From: Bremia lactucae
Taxonomy: Eukaryota > Oomycota > Peronosporomycetes > Peronosporales > Peronosporaceae
DNA: 64,000 bases
NCBI RefSeq assembly: GCF_004359215.1
Contig: NC_090614.1
Location: forward strand, 2,723,352-2,787,351
Direction of reading: 5' to 3'
Shown: positions 10,851 to 22,446 of the stretch, in pieces
Numbering within the stretch: position 1 is the first letter of the stretch
Layout: each line of letters opens with the position of its first letter
Notes under the pieces: generated by a model
What the model was told of the DNA's origin: nothing
Database searches by the model: none
The model's input: the letters and a program-made list of their open reading frames with translations, nothing else
Program-made: the position numbers and the translations under genes

Positions 10851-10947
10851 GGAATACCGTAGGATGTGACGCAATGCCTTGGCGGTGCAGTACACGAAAC
10901 GGGTCGATATATCTGGGCAGTAATTTGTTACTGCCTACATTTGTCAC
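10732..10947 (-). pseudogene. Integrase C-terminal (GPF/Y) remnant of C1
   Basis: The frame begins TNVGSNKLLPRYIDPFRVLH, matching TNVGSIKLLPKFIGPFRVLH at 54290-54345 in element B1. This is the GPF/Y module that follows the integrase core in Ty3/gypsy chromoviruses. Confidence 0.65.
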
Positions 10948-11599
10948 TACATGTTTTGCTAGGTTTGCCGTAGACAGTAGACTTCGATTGTTTACTTTAC
11001 ATGAATGAACATTTACTCTTCCGTTTTCGTAGGAGTTTCATTTCTGTCGGTCCACCGCAGCCGCGATAGTATTCTACAAGAAACGGACCACTATTTCTGT
11101 AGCCAGCAGGAATTCTGCTGCTGACTCAGTTTATTTTTGCCTTCAGTGCGACCGGTTCGCACTGCGGAGATTTCATACTGCTCTTTAGTGAGAGCATTCA
11201 TGTTCTCACGAGCATTTTTTTCGATGCTGAGTATTTCATCATCGTTGATCGCATTGACTGCTGAGCTAATGTGTGATGAGCAAGAGCTCAATTATCCTTC
11301 CGTGAGCGAGTCCCTCCCCAGTCATTCTCAAACAAGGTGGGTATACGTGGTTGGCGTAAGCAATTCTCGAAAATCGGTGTATGCTTTGTAGAAGCATGCA
11401 CTGAATTGTTGATGGCAAATTCTTCAATCGGCAAGACTTTAGTTCAACTCGTAAAATAGTGGACGTATCCGCGAAATATATTTTCGAGAATATGATTTGC
11501 GCGTTATGTCATACCATCTGTTTCAGGATGGTCAGAAAATGACAATTTTAATTGTGCGCTAAGTGATTTGAACACAGATTGCCGAAACTCCGCCATAAA

Positions 11600-12200
11600 T
11601 TGGAGTCTCGATACAAGGCAAATTCACGGGGTAACCAATGGAGTCGAATATCGTGTCAACAAAGACACGAGCACAGCCTTACGCTGTGACCGACTCCAGG
11701 ACTGCAGCAAGATGTACCATCTTGCTGACAGATCAACAAAAACAAGAATACCATTATTTTTGTGATCGTCTTCGGAAAATCCGAGACAAAGTGCATCGAC
11801 ACGGACTGTCAACACTCAGCTGGAACTGGCAGAGGTTGTAACGGAGCACGGGATGAAGCACTGGGCTTAACCCATTGACAAACTTCGCAAGCACGTATAC
11901 GAAATCATTTGGCGAGGCCAGTGAAAGTCGCGGCTTATCGTGATATAGTAAATTTTCTCAAATCCACGATGTCCAGTTACTGGTGCATCCAAATATACCT
12001 TCTCCGACTCCAGTGTCTTCGCCTCTTCGCGCAGACTCTTCGCTTCGCTCTCTTCTTCCTCCCGCCTTTCAGCATCGGCTTCAGACTTTAACACGCTAAT
12101 GAGCTGATCCGGTCCAATTATAGCATCTTGAAATGTGGCTGAATCAGCCAAGTCCTTAGCTTCTACCACATTAGCACTTGCACGCCAGTGCTAATGTGGT
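11600..12200 (-). pseudogene. Integrase core remnant of C1
   Basis: Minus-strand frames include DAPVTGHRGFEKIY and SRDFHWPRQ (zinc-binding N-terminal part) at 12000-11890, and GFSEDDHKNNGILVFVD at about 11790-11740. The intact-looking counterpart is at 53230-53700. Catalytic Asp positions are partly kept, but stops break the frame. Confidence 0.65.
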
Positions 12201-12499
12201 AGAAGCTTAGCAAGAGAGGTCGAGTCACTGTTTCCATCTTCTGAAGCACCACCCACATTCGTGACCTAAAGTTGGTTCCTTTCACACGCGTAATCGCCGC
12301 TTGTTTTGACGTGATTCCGTTTCTTCGGGAGGACTCGCCTCTTCTAATCCAGCCTCACGATACTCCGGACTTGAAACTTTTAACGATCGATTTGATCCAT
12401 GCCCGAAGTTTGCGCTTTTTTGGTCATGGAACGCTGATTGTCAGCGTTCCTTTGAGGTTACCCATGACGAAAAGATTGTACTCTTTGACAAACCATCAG

Positions 12500-12850
12500 T
12501 GATTACACCATTTCGTGGAATTGGCGTTAAGCCGGTACCGTTGCAGCGTTCAATTTATTGAATGCATGCACAATCCGCCATCTTCCTGTTGCTTTGCGCA
12601 CATGGAAGGTTGGAGAGCTAAGTGGGGAAGTTTACTCTCTCACATTGTCCTCTGCTAAGCCTTCGGCAAAGAATTTGCCGATCGCTATTACTTATTCACG
12701 AGGCAATGGTCATTGTTTTATGACACAGTATTTAAGCCTGTGTTTTTTTGAATCGATTTCGTGTCGAGTGCATTTATTCTTAGGCAGCTCGCACGGTACC
12801 GATTTTGGGAAGACATCCTTGAAGCCTTATAAATTCTGTCAATAAATTAT
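12500..12850 (-). pseudogene. Reverse transcriptase N-terminal remnant of C1
   Basis: The sequence is colinear with 51940-52260 of element B1, the RT entry region with the GGWRIVHAFNKLN-type motif, here decayed. The palm motif YxDD is missing, so an internal deletion is likely between this piece and the integrase. Confidence 0.55.
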
Positions 12851-13419
12851 TGTCTTTAAGAAGAAAGACTCCAAAGATTGCGATGTAAAACGTTTAATTC
12901 GAGTCTTCCCATCAAAGGCTTTTGCTCATCGATGAGCTGCTGAGAATTCGTTCGTTCTCCGAAATACTATAGCCGACCTAATATTGGCCACGTAGTTGTC
13001 ATCCTTGACAAGTACAAAAATCTGCTTAACTTTGCCACTACGCAGATCACGCAACAATCGTTTCGGTTCAAGCGTTGGAAATCGATTACCTCCGAAATAA
13101 GGTTTGGAGGCGCTATCAGATCAAGTGTATAATCGCCTACACTTGTTTAATTGCTTACTAAGACGTTAAGTATCTCAGTTCCTCTTTGAAACTTATTTGC
13201 AAACGTGCTTGGGAACCTTTGACCGCAGGTTTCTGAGAACTTAATCCCACATATTTTGGGGGGCTTATTCCCTCAAGTTTTGTATTGGGATATTCCCCCC
13301 AACTTCCTCGAGCTGCGATTGCGCATCCACAGCGAAATTCTCTACGATCGACTCTCCAGCCGATCTAGGACAATCGCACTGTCTCTTATCGACAGGCGTT
13401 TCAAATTTTCTTGGATATT

Positions 13420-13800
13420 GATTTATAAGCAAGCATCACCACTCAACTTATTCGAGTGGCCGAGCTTCGACGCTACCTGTGCTTGTTTACAGCCGTCGGG
13501 ATCTCTTCCACAGTAGGATGGGTATTCATGCTGAGGTCTTGTGCAATCGTGCGAACCACAAGTGAGGCTATCGCACTCACTCGTAGGACATCCACACGTT
13601 TGGGGACGCTCAAAGACGTTCATCAAAGGATCCTTTGATGAACAAGAGACAGGAATCGTCCCGACATGATACTGCCATTTTATGACGGGCTCGTACTTTC
13701 TGAGCTACGGTAATCTAAGGATGAACTCAAATTTGTCACCTAAATCAAGTACGATGAGATCATCATCGTACTGTTTACCCTTAATGTGTGTTGGATAACA
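13420..13800 (-). pseudogene. Retropepsin remnant of C1
   Basis: The minus strand reads YDDDLIVLDLGDKFEFIL then LP.LRKYEPVIKWQYH, matching YDDDIIVLDLNDKFDVILGL at 51070-51130 in B1. This is the C-terminal half of the aspartic protease (ILGLPWL motif). Confidence 0.6.
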
Positions 13801-14199
13801 ATTACACGTTATATGCTGTGTCATATGCGCCTGTTGCTAGGCCCACTGTCATCCATGTTAGAGGGATATCACGCTCAATAAATTTGAGTCTGCGATATTT
13901 TAGCGATCGACGCCCCAAATCGACCAGGGACTAATGTGGCAATTTAGTTGACATTTCAATTACAAGGTGATGAGGCTTATCTTATCACCAGAGGCATTTA
14001 CACAATACTATGTGTGAGGAGCAACTTTCGTCAAGAGGCCTCCAAATTCTTTTGACAATACTGGATCAGGAGGGCACTCCGCACCCACTGACCCCGACCA
14101 TTTTTTGATGATCCTCGCCGTTAAGATTTCGCAACAGCACCAGATCAGCGTCCTCCGCTGTTCCTAGCTAGGGGTCGGTCTTTTTGCTCAGTGATTCTA

Positions 14200-15290
14200 G
14201 GCACTGGGCGTTCTCATGGGCGAAGTGGCCTAACTTTTGACAACGATTGCATTTTTGCAATCGTTTGTAACTTGAAGATCGAGGTTTACCGCCCTTTACA
14301 TACGAGAGGTCCATAGGTCCTCGACCTCCGTTTTCTTGTCGTCCTGGAGGGCGATAAGCTCCACAGTGAACGAAAGTCTGTTTAAGACTAAAGTTCTTCT
14401 GTGACGCTATAGAGATCGCTTATCGAGCTACTCTAATTCAAGCCTAAAAAAGGTGGGTATTGACAGGACCGTCTACAAGACCTATAATAAACACAGTTAC
14501 CTGTGTTTGTTCATCAACTGGATGACTCACGATACAAATTACAAGGTATCGTGTATGCTGGGCATAAGCGTGGAGGTCACGCTTGCCCAGCTTCAAATCC
14601 AGAGCTCGACTCGAGCCCTGAATTCGGCGCGTGGCAACTCAAATTTTGCCTAACCCGGGCCTTAAAGACCTCATACGACCCAAAGACTAATAAGTCGTGA
14701 AGCTCGAGCCCTAAGGTTCAAGATTTGGCACGTCCGGCTAAGTTGGACATGCCAAATTCCACTTTCGTCGCATCATCACTGATACGGCGAGCTTTAATGG
14801 CGTCGTCTAGTTCGACGAGCCTTCTAAAAAGGTATACGCCTTCAACTGCCTCAAACTTAGAGATTTCTATATTTATACTTTCGGGTCGACGTGGAAGCGT
14901 CGGCCCGCTATCAGCATGTAAAATGCTGCTGTCTCAACAGTTTTAAAATTTGAGCACTCTGTTCTCTCAACACACATCCGCGTGTTGAGAGCCTTGTTGG
15001 TGAAGCAAAGCTATTTTCTCTTGGGCCGCGTCGAGTTTGTACTGAAGGAACTAGCCTATGGTCGCGTCTTAATCATTTGTGGTCAAAGTGAGCAGCGTAT
15101 TGCCAATGGCTGCCCTGTCTACAACCGTTTCATCTGTTCGATCTCTCTTTATTTAAGGGAATTGAAATGAGTAAACCTTTCACGCGTTACGTGATCGCCG
15201 CCTGAGGGGCTGGAAAGCTCCCTCCCTAATAATCCAACATGTCCATGTTAAATGGATTGTTCGTGGGCTGTTGAACAGACCACAACGTGC
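14200..15290 (-). pseudogene. Gag remnant of C1 with zinc knuckle
   Basis: Minus-strand frames read KFEAVEGVYLFRRL, SNLAGRAKS and LGLELHDLLVFGSYEVFKAR, the core of oomycete Ty3/gypsy gag. Nearer 14230 the frame has CNRCQKLGHFAHENAQC, a zinc-knuckle-like cluster (spacing C-x2-C-x7-H-x4-C if the second His is used). A tRNA-binding-site-like TGTTAGCACG (one change from TGGTAGCA) lies at about 15278-15292, just inside the LTR. Confidence 0.65.
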
Positions 15291-15296
15291 TAACAG

Positions 15297-15660
15297 GTTT
15301 TGCGAGGCACCCTTTGCTATTGCTGTTAACAGTACTAGGCAACCTACACTGATTGCAGTGTAGGTGGGATACCTCGGTTACTTCACGTACACGACGTGCA
15401 GAAGAAGATTAGAGGTAACTTCGTAGTCTTAGCTCCCAGGTTATATCTAAGGCGTTAGAATAGAGAAAAAGTAAATCTGTATGAATAAAAAAAAGTAACT
15501 ACGTAACGATCTTCTATCTACTACTATGTATGGCGCCTACGTACCCACCGCACAATCGTGCCTTATAATGATTGGCGGGACTAGTTTCAATTTATTCAAC
15601 CAATTAATAGGACTAATATTTTATTGCGTCAATATTACCAAATTTGGTAATATTTGAACT
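15297..15660 (-). repeat. Type C LTR (5' LTR of C1), degenerate
   Basis: The sequence shares blocks with the complete type C LTR at 43741-44254 read in reverse (the GAGGCACCC end, CTTCACGTACAC, ACGATCTTCTAT and GGCGCC). Edges are approximate: its inner end has lost the expected TGTTACA terminus, and the outer end fades into AT-rich sequence. Confidence 0.55.
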
Positions 15661-17080
15661 ATCAATTCAAATTATAAAAGATATAATTTGTTCTTCTCTA
15701 TTTATTTTCTCTCATGCGAAATAATAATTATGAAACGGGACACCCGTCACAATCACAGTCGGCAAATATCTCGATGCGACCAATCTGCTTGTGGTGCTCT
15801 GCAAACGCAGGCAGCACATTTTACCGATGCCCACGATGTCTCTTTTGCAATAGCCCCATTAAGTCAATCTTAATCGATTTCATCGCTTTAAACTATCGCA
15901 TTTTTTCAATCGTGAACTAGTTAACCCTGTTCAAATAGAGTATGCGAAAGTCGTGGAAGAATAAACCTTACACCGTCTTGCAAACTTTAAGCATGAGGAA
16001 GTTTGCGCTACACCAAATAAACGTTCAGTGAAATTCAACTCTTCAGATTGAGTTACATGATGATAATGTAAATTTTGACTGATATTTATTTAATCATTTA
16101 TTGACTTGATTAACGTTTAAATTTGTTTGGGTGTATGATCATAAGTCACGTTGTTTGTGACGACAATACATAGCACAAGCATGGAGCCAGCATTCAATAC
16201 AAGCTACATTTTGTATTTATATAGCTATATATTTCAATTACTATAACACACTTGCTTTTGTTATGATATACAAATTAAAGACTGACTATTTTTTGTTTGC
16301 TTCAAAAGGAGACACTTATATGCTGCTATCGCCGAGTTCATTCGACATGAACTCGACGCGGCCATTAAAATTCTTGATAAAATTAAATAATATTGAATTT
16401 TACTTGGTACCTAATACTTAGGCTGAATGCTTCCTCAAGCATTTGTGTAAGTTCACAAAGGCAATTTTTGGTCGACAGGATCTCCCACACGAGTATAACG
16501 TGGACGGACAGGAGTCCTCACGCAAGAACATGATGGTCGAATCGGGGTTCCATCATCACCCATTGCCGATGTGGTTGAACCAAGGTTCCCACATGGGCAA
16601 TTTGTGGCCGAGCAGGGGCTCCCACATCGGTTTACGGCGGTCGAGCAGGGGCTGCAGTATCAAGTGTCGACGGTCGAGCATGGATTACTCCCGTCACGTG
16701 TTTGCGGTATGATGAATGAGGACATCCAGTGCCTAGGGGGGTGAGAGTTCATCGCCTGGCTGAGTATCGACTCGAAACACGACGGGCAGAAGCCTCGAAA
16801 ATTCAACGTTGAAACGTGTTCACGCTATCATTTACGTGTAAAATAGTCCACAAAAGCGCCAATACATTGAAGTCGCGAGTCCACCTCGTGACGCGTCCTC
16901 CATTACACGCCTTTCGGGACTCTCTGGAAGCATTTCCTACGTGATCTCAAGAGAGGCACTGTGGAACAGGTATGTTTGATCGCCAACGAGGTGGTTACCG
17001 CGACAAGCGAAAAGCAAATGACGCGATCTCAAAGCGTTGAGCCAAAGTCAACGCGTGAACAAATATTTGCGTAATAGTCA
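15661..17080. other. AT-rich and unidentified repeat sequence
   Basis: No gene. A leader-like stretch (16115-16190, GTTTGGGTGTATG up to CATGGAGCCAGC) resembles 36023-36075. A type E LTR fragment lies at 16345-16455. A Pro/Ser/Arg-rich open frame at 16443-16712 has no recognisable domain. Confidence 0.4.
16345..16455 (-). repeat. Type E LTR fragment
   Basis: The complement matches 37800-37870 of the type E LTR (shared runs TTAGGTACCAAGTAAAATTC and CAGCCTAAGT). It lies in the opposite direction to the copy at 37757. Confidence 0.65.
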
Positions 17081-18540
17081 TGGAAGACTCTGCGAGAGTC
17101 TGGTATCCCAGCTTTTGAGTATGCAGATGTATTCCTGGGTATAATTCCGGCTAAGTTCCTGTTGATCGTGATGTTCGGTACGAGATTGACCAAGTGCCAG
17201 GTTCGAGGTATTGCGCGACACGGCAGTGGCACTTGCCTCTAGATTAAGTCGAGGCTATTGACGAATTCTTCGAAGGCCGCCGCAAGGCGGGTCACGTCGC
17301 GAGAGTGCCTCGCCACATTCGAGTCCAAATTTCTGTGTAAAGAAGGCTACGGGAGGTTGGCTGTATAGTGCATGCGTTTAATAAGCTATATAATGCCACG
17401 ATTCCTGCGCAAACACATATCCCCTAAAGAACATGGTACTAAAATCCCTGTCGGGAAGCATCAGTTTCATTGCTATCGATCTTACTGATGGCTTCTACTA
17501 GATCCTGATGCGACCAAGCGACATACCACTCACTGCGGGGAGTACCCTCAGTGTCATGTTGTGGGAAGGGCTATGGTGCCACAAGGGTTGAAGAATGCAC
17601 CGGCCACTTTTGATCGCATGGTGTCTCAAATGTTGAGATAAATCCGGGACTTCGCTCCTAGTTACTTCGACGGCATCTTCGTTCATAGTTGCGCTCAGAA
17701 CAATCTCAGCGATATCCAAGTTCAGCTTCGACACTTAAAGCAGGTATTTCAAGTCATGCGAGGCAACAAGTTGTACGCGAATCCCGAGAAGTGTGTCTTT
17801 TGTGCACCAATATTCCGGTGCTCGGTTGCTATGTGAGTAATTCGGGAGCTCCAGCTGATTCAAAGAAGGTGTCGTCAATCTGTTCTTGGCCCACGCTCCG
17901 AAAACCCTACGGAGTTACGTCAGTGGCTCGTCTTGGCCAATTACTTGCATAAGTATCAAATGTCAAAGCCGGTTCTATACCGACTTTGTTGACACGTTTG
18001 AAGAAATAACACCGGGTGGTCGTGGCGTCCCGAGAACCAAATGGCCTTCGATGCAGTAAAGACCTGGCTTCAGCGATAGAGTTGGTCCTTCCGGACGACT
18101 CCAAGCCATTCCACGTGGTATGCACGGTGCAAGTGACTTCGCAATTGGTTGTGCCCTCATGCAAATTTGATGATGGAAGCTGTGAACGAGTCGTGAGTTA
18201 TCAATCACGACAGATGAAGCCAGTGGGGAAAAACTATCTATTGCATGATAAAGAATTGTTAGCAATGCGGTTCGCACTCATCAAGTTCCCTGTTTACCTA
18301 CTTGGGGAACGCAACTGTATACCGTTCATGTATCGCTGCGCACAGCGATGAAGACTCCGCACTTATCACAATGGATGGCACGGTTGCTGTCCTTCTTCTT
18401 CGAGTACAACTTCCTCGTGCATTTTAACAATATTTCTTGGCATGATACTGGGAGCATCGGGCAAGTCTATCACGACGTTTCAACTACGATCCTCGGACCG
18501 CGCTGAGTCGCCAAGTGACTGACGACAATGACGAAGAAGG
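17080..18540 (+). pseudogene. Decayed gypsy RT-RNase H, plus strand
   Basis: Plus-strand frames in order: YADVFLGIIP (RT entry), KNAPATFDRMVSQMLR, SYFDGIFVHS, NKLYANPEKCVF, GCYVSNSGAPADSKK and an RNase H stretch (AFDAV, LHDKELLAMRFALIKFPVYL). The polymerase motif that should read YxDD is YFDG at about 17663-17674, losing the second catalytic Asp. Stops and frameshifts are frequent, so it is dead. No LTR or gag could be tied to it. Confidence 0.7.
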
Positions 18541-19440
18541 GTCTCCATTTGTGACCAGTTCATGAGTTAACCCACGGAGTCGAAATATCGTGTCAACAAA
18601 GGCACAATCAGCCTTTGGCTGTGATCGACTCTGGGACGGCAGCTAGATGTACCATCTTGCTACAACGATCCACAAAAACAAGAATACTAATATTCTTGTG
18701 GGTGTCTCCGGGAAATCCGAAGACGAAGTCCATAGATATAGACTGCCAACACTTTGCCAGAACAGGTAGAGGTTGTAAGGGAGTACAGGATGATACACTA
18801 GGCTTCACACGTTGACCAATTTTGCAAGCACGTATGTACTTGCGGACGAATTCAAACTGGCGTGAGCCATGATGCACAAATAACTAGGCATCGTGGACTT
18901 GAGAAGACTTATACCTCAATCTAACGCGACTTCTACTGGTCTCGTGCACGATGTCCAATGCAAACCTTTATGGGTGGGGATGACGACACGAGATTTGTTG
19001 CCAGCAATGGCTGTATAATACAACAAACCATTGAGTGTTGTATATCGACCTGTTGAGGATCGATATAATTTCGTCAATCCTTTTAAGGATTGTTGGGATG
19101 AATTCCTAAGGTAATCCATCAACCCTTTAAGAGCCTTAGCATTTTGACAAGCTCTTCTAACGTCGTCAAGGAGCTGACGACGGAACACTTATTGTTGCAT
19201 CAGTGGCCTTATGCTGATGTTGATTTGCGCAGCCGGCTCAAAATCGGCCGGCGCAAAAGGAAATCAGCGACGAAGTTAAGTCGTCCTGGTTTATACTCCA
19301 CGGAAAAGCTATTTTCTGCGAGGAAAGACAACCATCTCTCCATTCTTTGCGAGAGGTGTGGACTGTATACGGCGTGCGTAAAGACGCATGGTCCATATAT
19401 ACAATGAACGGTCTATCTCCCAAGAGATAAACCTTAACTT
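18540..19440 (-). pseudogene. Decayed gypsy RNase H-integrase, minus strand
   Basis: Minus-strand frames: RPFIVYMDHASLRTP (RNase H, 19423-19238), then at 18916-19188 the linker, then FVRKYIRACKIGQRVKP and SISMDFVFGFPGDTHKN (integrase zinc finger end and first catalytic Asp, 18877-18608). In the zinc finger the second CxxC Cys reads Gly. It faces the plus-strand RT piece, so two different copies are joined head-on at about 18540. Confidence 0.7.
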
Positions 19441-19780
19441 AGACAGTGCATAAATCATGGAAAGAAATTCTATGTGATGCACTGGATAGCTGCTTTCAGC
19501 AGGTTAAAGCTAACACGATTGATAACAGACGACGCAATTTGTACCGTTTCTTACTGTTAAAAACTAGCATCACGAGTAGCATTCTTCGCTTCACGATCAC
19601 TTTATTCCTGGTGATGCATACTAACATCACCAGAGTGGTCAACGGCCATGGAGTCATCATTAGATGACTCCCCAACAAAGAGTTCCGACGAATCGAACAT
19701 CCTCGTCATCTCCTCTTTGGTTTTCACGTTATAACTCAGCAGTTTAAAGGAATCGCACAATGTTGAAGACGTGCGGTTCA
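19440..19780 (-). pseudogene. Fragment of a type C antisense ORF
   Basis: The minus strand reads MTRMFDSSELFVGESSNDDS and HSGDVSMHHQE, matching the aORF of C2 (ITRLFDSSDLIGGESSIDDS, HSGNVSIRHQE). It belongs to a third type C copy and is joined to an unrelated pol piece. Confidence 0.6.
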
Positions 19781-20601
19781 TGCGTTCAGATTCTCCTTTA
19801 GATTGTGGAAGAGCCCGCTTCTGTCCCTTGACGTCTCACCCTTGTCTATTTGCAAAAAAGGCTGACCACTTCATACTTTCCTCCACCGTCAGTTCGTTCA
19901 GGACATGGACGCGACAATTAAACTCGTTTTGAAACGACGCCAGGGAATATTCAAACATATTTGCCGCAATATGTATCTGCCACGCGGCAACTATATAAGA
20001 AGGTATTTGACTTATAGTCCATAAACACAATTAAATGTCTGTTTTCACGACGGTCGGCTGGTGTACAAGCATGCGACCTTGCTATTGTCGCATCTTGCGG
20101 CGGATGCCTGGGCGCAATTTCCTGCTGTTTAACATCCTTTGATGCAGATAAAGGTCATTTGATTTACGTGTTCGCCTATTTCGTTTTTAAGCTCCTGTAT
20201 TTTGAACAGATCAGCAAATTTACGCTACAGTATATAACGCCCATATGTAATTTACATGTTGTGCTCGCAGCAGATCCAAAAAACGATGCTTACCCACCCA
20301 TGCGACAACCAAACAAATGACTGTATGCTCGTCGATGTCATGATAATTGTAGAAGAATGTCATCCGAATTAACGAAATTAATTATACAAATGCTCGGGAC
20401 AATATTTTTTACTGATAATGCTAAACGTAATCTTCATATCTCTTGGTCGCCAACAATGTCACAATCGTAATTTGCGTTTTTTTGGTGTACTTCGATTCTT
20501 TCTTGAATATTTCACAGTCACACTCCAGACTTTTAACAACCAAGGTAATGATTGGTCAAAACTCGGTCGTCTCTTTTTGCTCCATTATAATAACAATAGT
20601 A
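19781..20601. promoter_or_regulatory. Upstream region of the FYVE-SYLF gene
   Basis: No gene recognised. An inverted CCAAT-type box, ATTGGTCAAA, occupies 20551-20560, 51 bp before the chosen start codon. The open frame runs upstream to 20443, but those residues are hydrophobic without pattern and are probably leader. Confidence 0.4.
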
Positions 20602-22446
20602 ATGGTACCATGTCCTTCCTGTAGCGCCGATGTTTCTCACTCGTGCTCGTGCTCGCAATGCGGCACCAAACTCGTAAGAACCTCTTCCATCCAATCTACC
20701 TACGCTGTAAAAAATTCCAGTCTTACTCGTCGCAATACTTCGAAGGACCGAATCAAAAAGAAGAAACAGAAAGATAAAGAACGAGTCACGACTATAGCAT
20801 CCGACCAAGCAAAAGACAAAATTATCACACCACCTGCTGCTTCAGGCGACGAAGCCGCAATGATTTACAAAAAAATGCTTGCTGCTGTTCGAGGTGCGAA
20901 TCAGGACCACGATGAGGTCGTGAGGGCGTTTAAAGCGGATTGCAAGCTGTACGGACAGGGACAACTTCGATCCCGGGTTTTCTATGAACGATTGAGCACA
21001 TACTTTGGAAGTGAACTCATGCTCGCGCATATGCTTCCAGAACTCGTGCGTCTCATTGCCCATGATCAAAAGCGCCGAAAACTCATGAAAGTGCATGCAA
21101 AGAGCAAACAAACAGGAGGCTTCACGAGCCCAACGACGAGCAACGTTCGTGCTTCCAATAATCCACCGCCACTGCTTCATACCGATATTTCGACACGCTC
21201 AAGAATGCCGCGTCCAGTACAAATAGCTGGAACGCGTCCCTTGTCGGCGTCGGCGCTCATTCGACAGGATAGTATCGAGAGTGATACATCGAGTACAACA
21301 AGCGGAGAATTCGCGTCCCTAACACGCTCTGGACCCACGTCTCGAGTCGTGGCGACACGACATGCGCACAAGCTTCAGTGCGCCATTTGCAGTGAAGGAT
21401 TTGATCTCAAACGACGTCGCCATCACTGCCGCAAGTGTGGCGCCAGTGTCTGTCCTCTATGTTCACCCGCAAGAATGTTAATCTCTCCGGATCACGTCGT
21501 GACGTTAAGTACCAAAGAAAAAAAGCACGATCCGTCCCATCCGCAACGCGTTTGTACAATCTGTGCCCCTCTTTTGCAATGTTTTCAAAACAATTGGAAC
21601 GCGCAGTATGCCAATTGTCATAAAGCGAATCCACATGAAGCCAAATCACGGGTGCATTTGCCCTATAGTCGATCGTTAGAAAGCGCGTGCCGTTCGGCTG
21701 CGGATATTCTTGGCAATTTCTTTCGACCAGAACATGGAGCGGAGAGTGACCGGTACATTCCCGTTCGGTTTCTTAAACGAGCGCAAGGAATTGCGTTTCT
21801 CACGGTGATTAAAGCAGGACTTTTGATTACAGCCAAAATGGGGACCGGTATTGTCATTGTCAAGCTCGAAAACGGCACGTGGTCGGCACCATCAGCAATT
21901 GGAACCGCGGGGATTGGCGGTGGCTTGGAAGGAGGTGGAGAATTGATTGAATTTATGGTCATTATGGGTTCCAAGAAGGCTGTCAAGGTGTTTTATCGGA
22001 CTCAAGTGAATATTGGAGGGGGCCTTAGTGTCGCGATTGGACCTTTTGGACGTGATGCATTGGCTCAAGCAGCGGCTAGTCGAGAAGGGTTTAATGCCAA
22101 TTATAGTTACTCGCATAGTCGAGGACTTTTTGCGGGTATTTCTCTCCAAGGAGCACTCCTTTCTGCAAGGACGGAGATGAATAGTAATTTCTATGGTCAG
22201 AAAGTCACGCCACAAGAGATTTTGACGGGAGCAATTCCACCGCCACGTGCGGCGCAGTGTTTGTATGATGCCATTGAGCAAGCGAAAAAAGGAATTGCAC
22301 GGTTTGAAGCGTCCGAAACGCAGCGACGTCGGTCGGCGTCGTCGCATTCGCAAGGAATGTGTAGCTCTTGCCGATGTCAGGAATTTGTGGCAAAAGCGTT
22401 TTCGAAAAAGTGCAAAACTTGTGCGCATGTGCACAGGGTGACGTAG
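20602..22446 (+). CDS. FYVE zinc finger + SYLF (Ysc84-like) protein
   Basis: The start at 20602 is chosen because it opens on a compact Cys motif (CPSCSADVSHSCSCSQCG), giving 614 residues; the frame is open to 20443. A basic Ser/Thr-rich linker follows, with a helical block around residues 85-160. The FYVE finger lies near 255-325: LQCAICSEGFDLKRRRHHCR has the CxxC and R(R/K)HHCRxCG signature, then CPLCSP and VCTIC close the second zinc site. FYVE fingers bind PI3P on endosomes. The C-terminal SYLF domain (about 360-570) has AQGIAFLTVIKAGLLITAK, GIGGGLEGGGE and NIGGGLSVAIGPFGRDA, and binds phosphoinositides and actin in Ysc84/SH3YL1. A Cys cluster (CSSCRCQEF, CKTC) ends the protein. Endosome-actin linkage is inferred from the domains. 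Confidence 0.92.
   Translation: MVPCPSCSADVSHSCSCSQCGTKLVRTSSIQSTYAVKNSSLTRRNTSKDRIKKKKQKDKERVTTIASDQAKDKIITPPAASGDEAAMIYKKMLAAVRGANQDHDEVVRAFKADCKLYGQGQLRSRVFYERLSTYFGSELMLAHMLPELVRLIAHDQKRRKLMKVHAKSKQTGGFTSPTTSNVRASNNPPPLLHTDISTRSRMPRPVQIAGTRPLSASALIRQDSIESDTSSTTSGEFASLTRSGPTSRVVATRHAHKLQCAICSEGFDLKRRRHHCRKCGASVCPLCSPARMLISPDHVVTLSTKEKKHDPSHPQRVCTICAPLLQCFQNNWNAQYANCHKANPHEAKSRVHLPYSRSLESACRSAADILGNFFRPEHGAESDRYIPVRFLKRAQGIAFLTVIKAGLLITAKMGTGIVIVKLENGTWSAPSAIGTAGIGGGLEGGGELIEFMVIMGSKKAVKVFYRTQVNIGGGLSVAIGPFGRDALAQAAASREGFNANYSYSHSRGLFAGISLQGALLSARTEMNSNFYGQKVTPQEILTGAIPPPRAAQCLYDAIEQAKKGIARFEASETQRRRSASSHSQGMCSSCRCQEFVAKAFSKKCKTCAHVHRVT

Larger units (their letters stand above)
9100..15660 (-). 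mobile_element. Degenerate Ty3/gypsy chromovirus C1
   Basis: Reading on the minus strand from 15660 downward: type C LTR, gag with a zinc knuckle, protease, RT remnant, integrase, chromodomain; then a plus-strand antisense frame up to the 3' edge. All parts carry stops and frameshifts. A 3' LTR is not found to the left of 9100, so the element is truncated there. Stretches between the named domains (such as 11091-11560 and 12850-13420) are linker or decayed pol and show nothing more specific. Confidence 0.75.

Noticed and set aside
16443..16712. Open frame of 89 residues rich in Ser, Arg and His
   Set aside because: No signal peptide, no RxLR or EER motif, and it lies in repeat debris; not supported as an effector.
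20443..20601. Upstream extension of the FYVE-SYLF frame
   Set aside because: It holds an inverted CCAAT-type box and translates to a patternless hydrophobic stretch; it is more likely leader and promoter.
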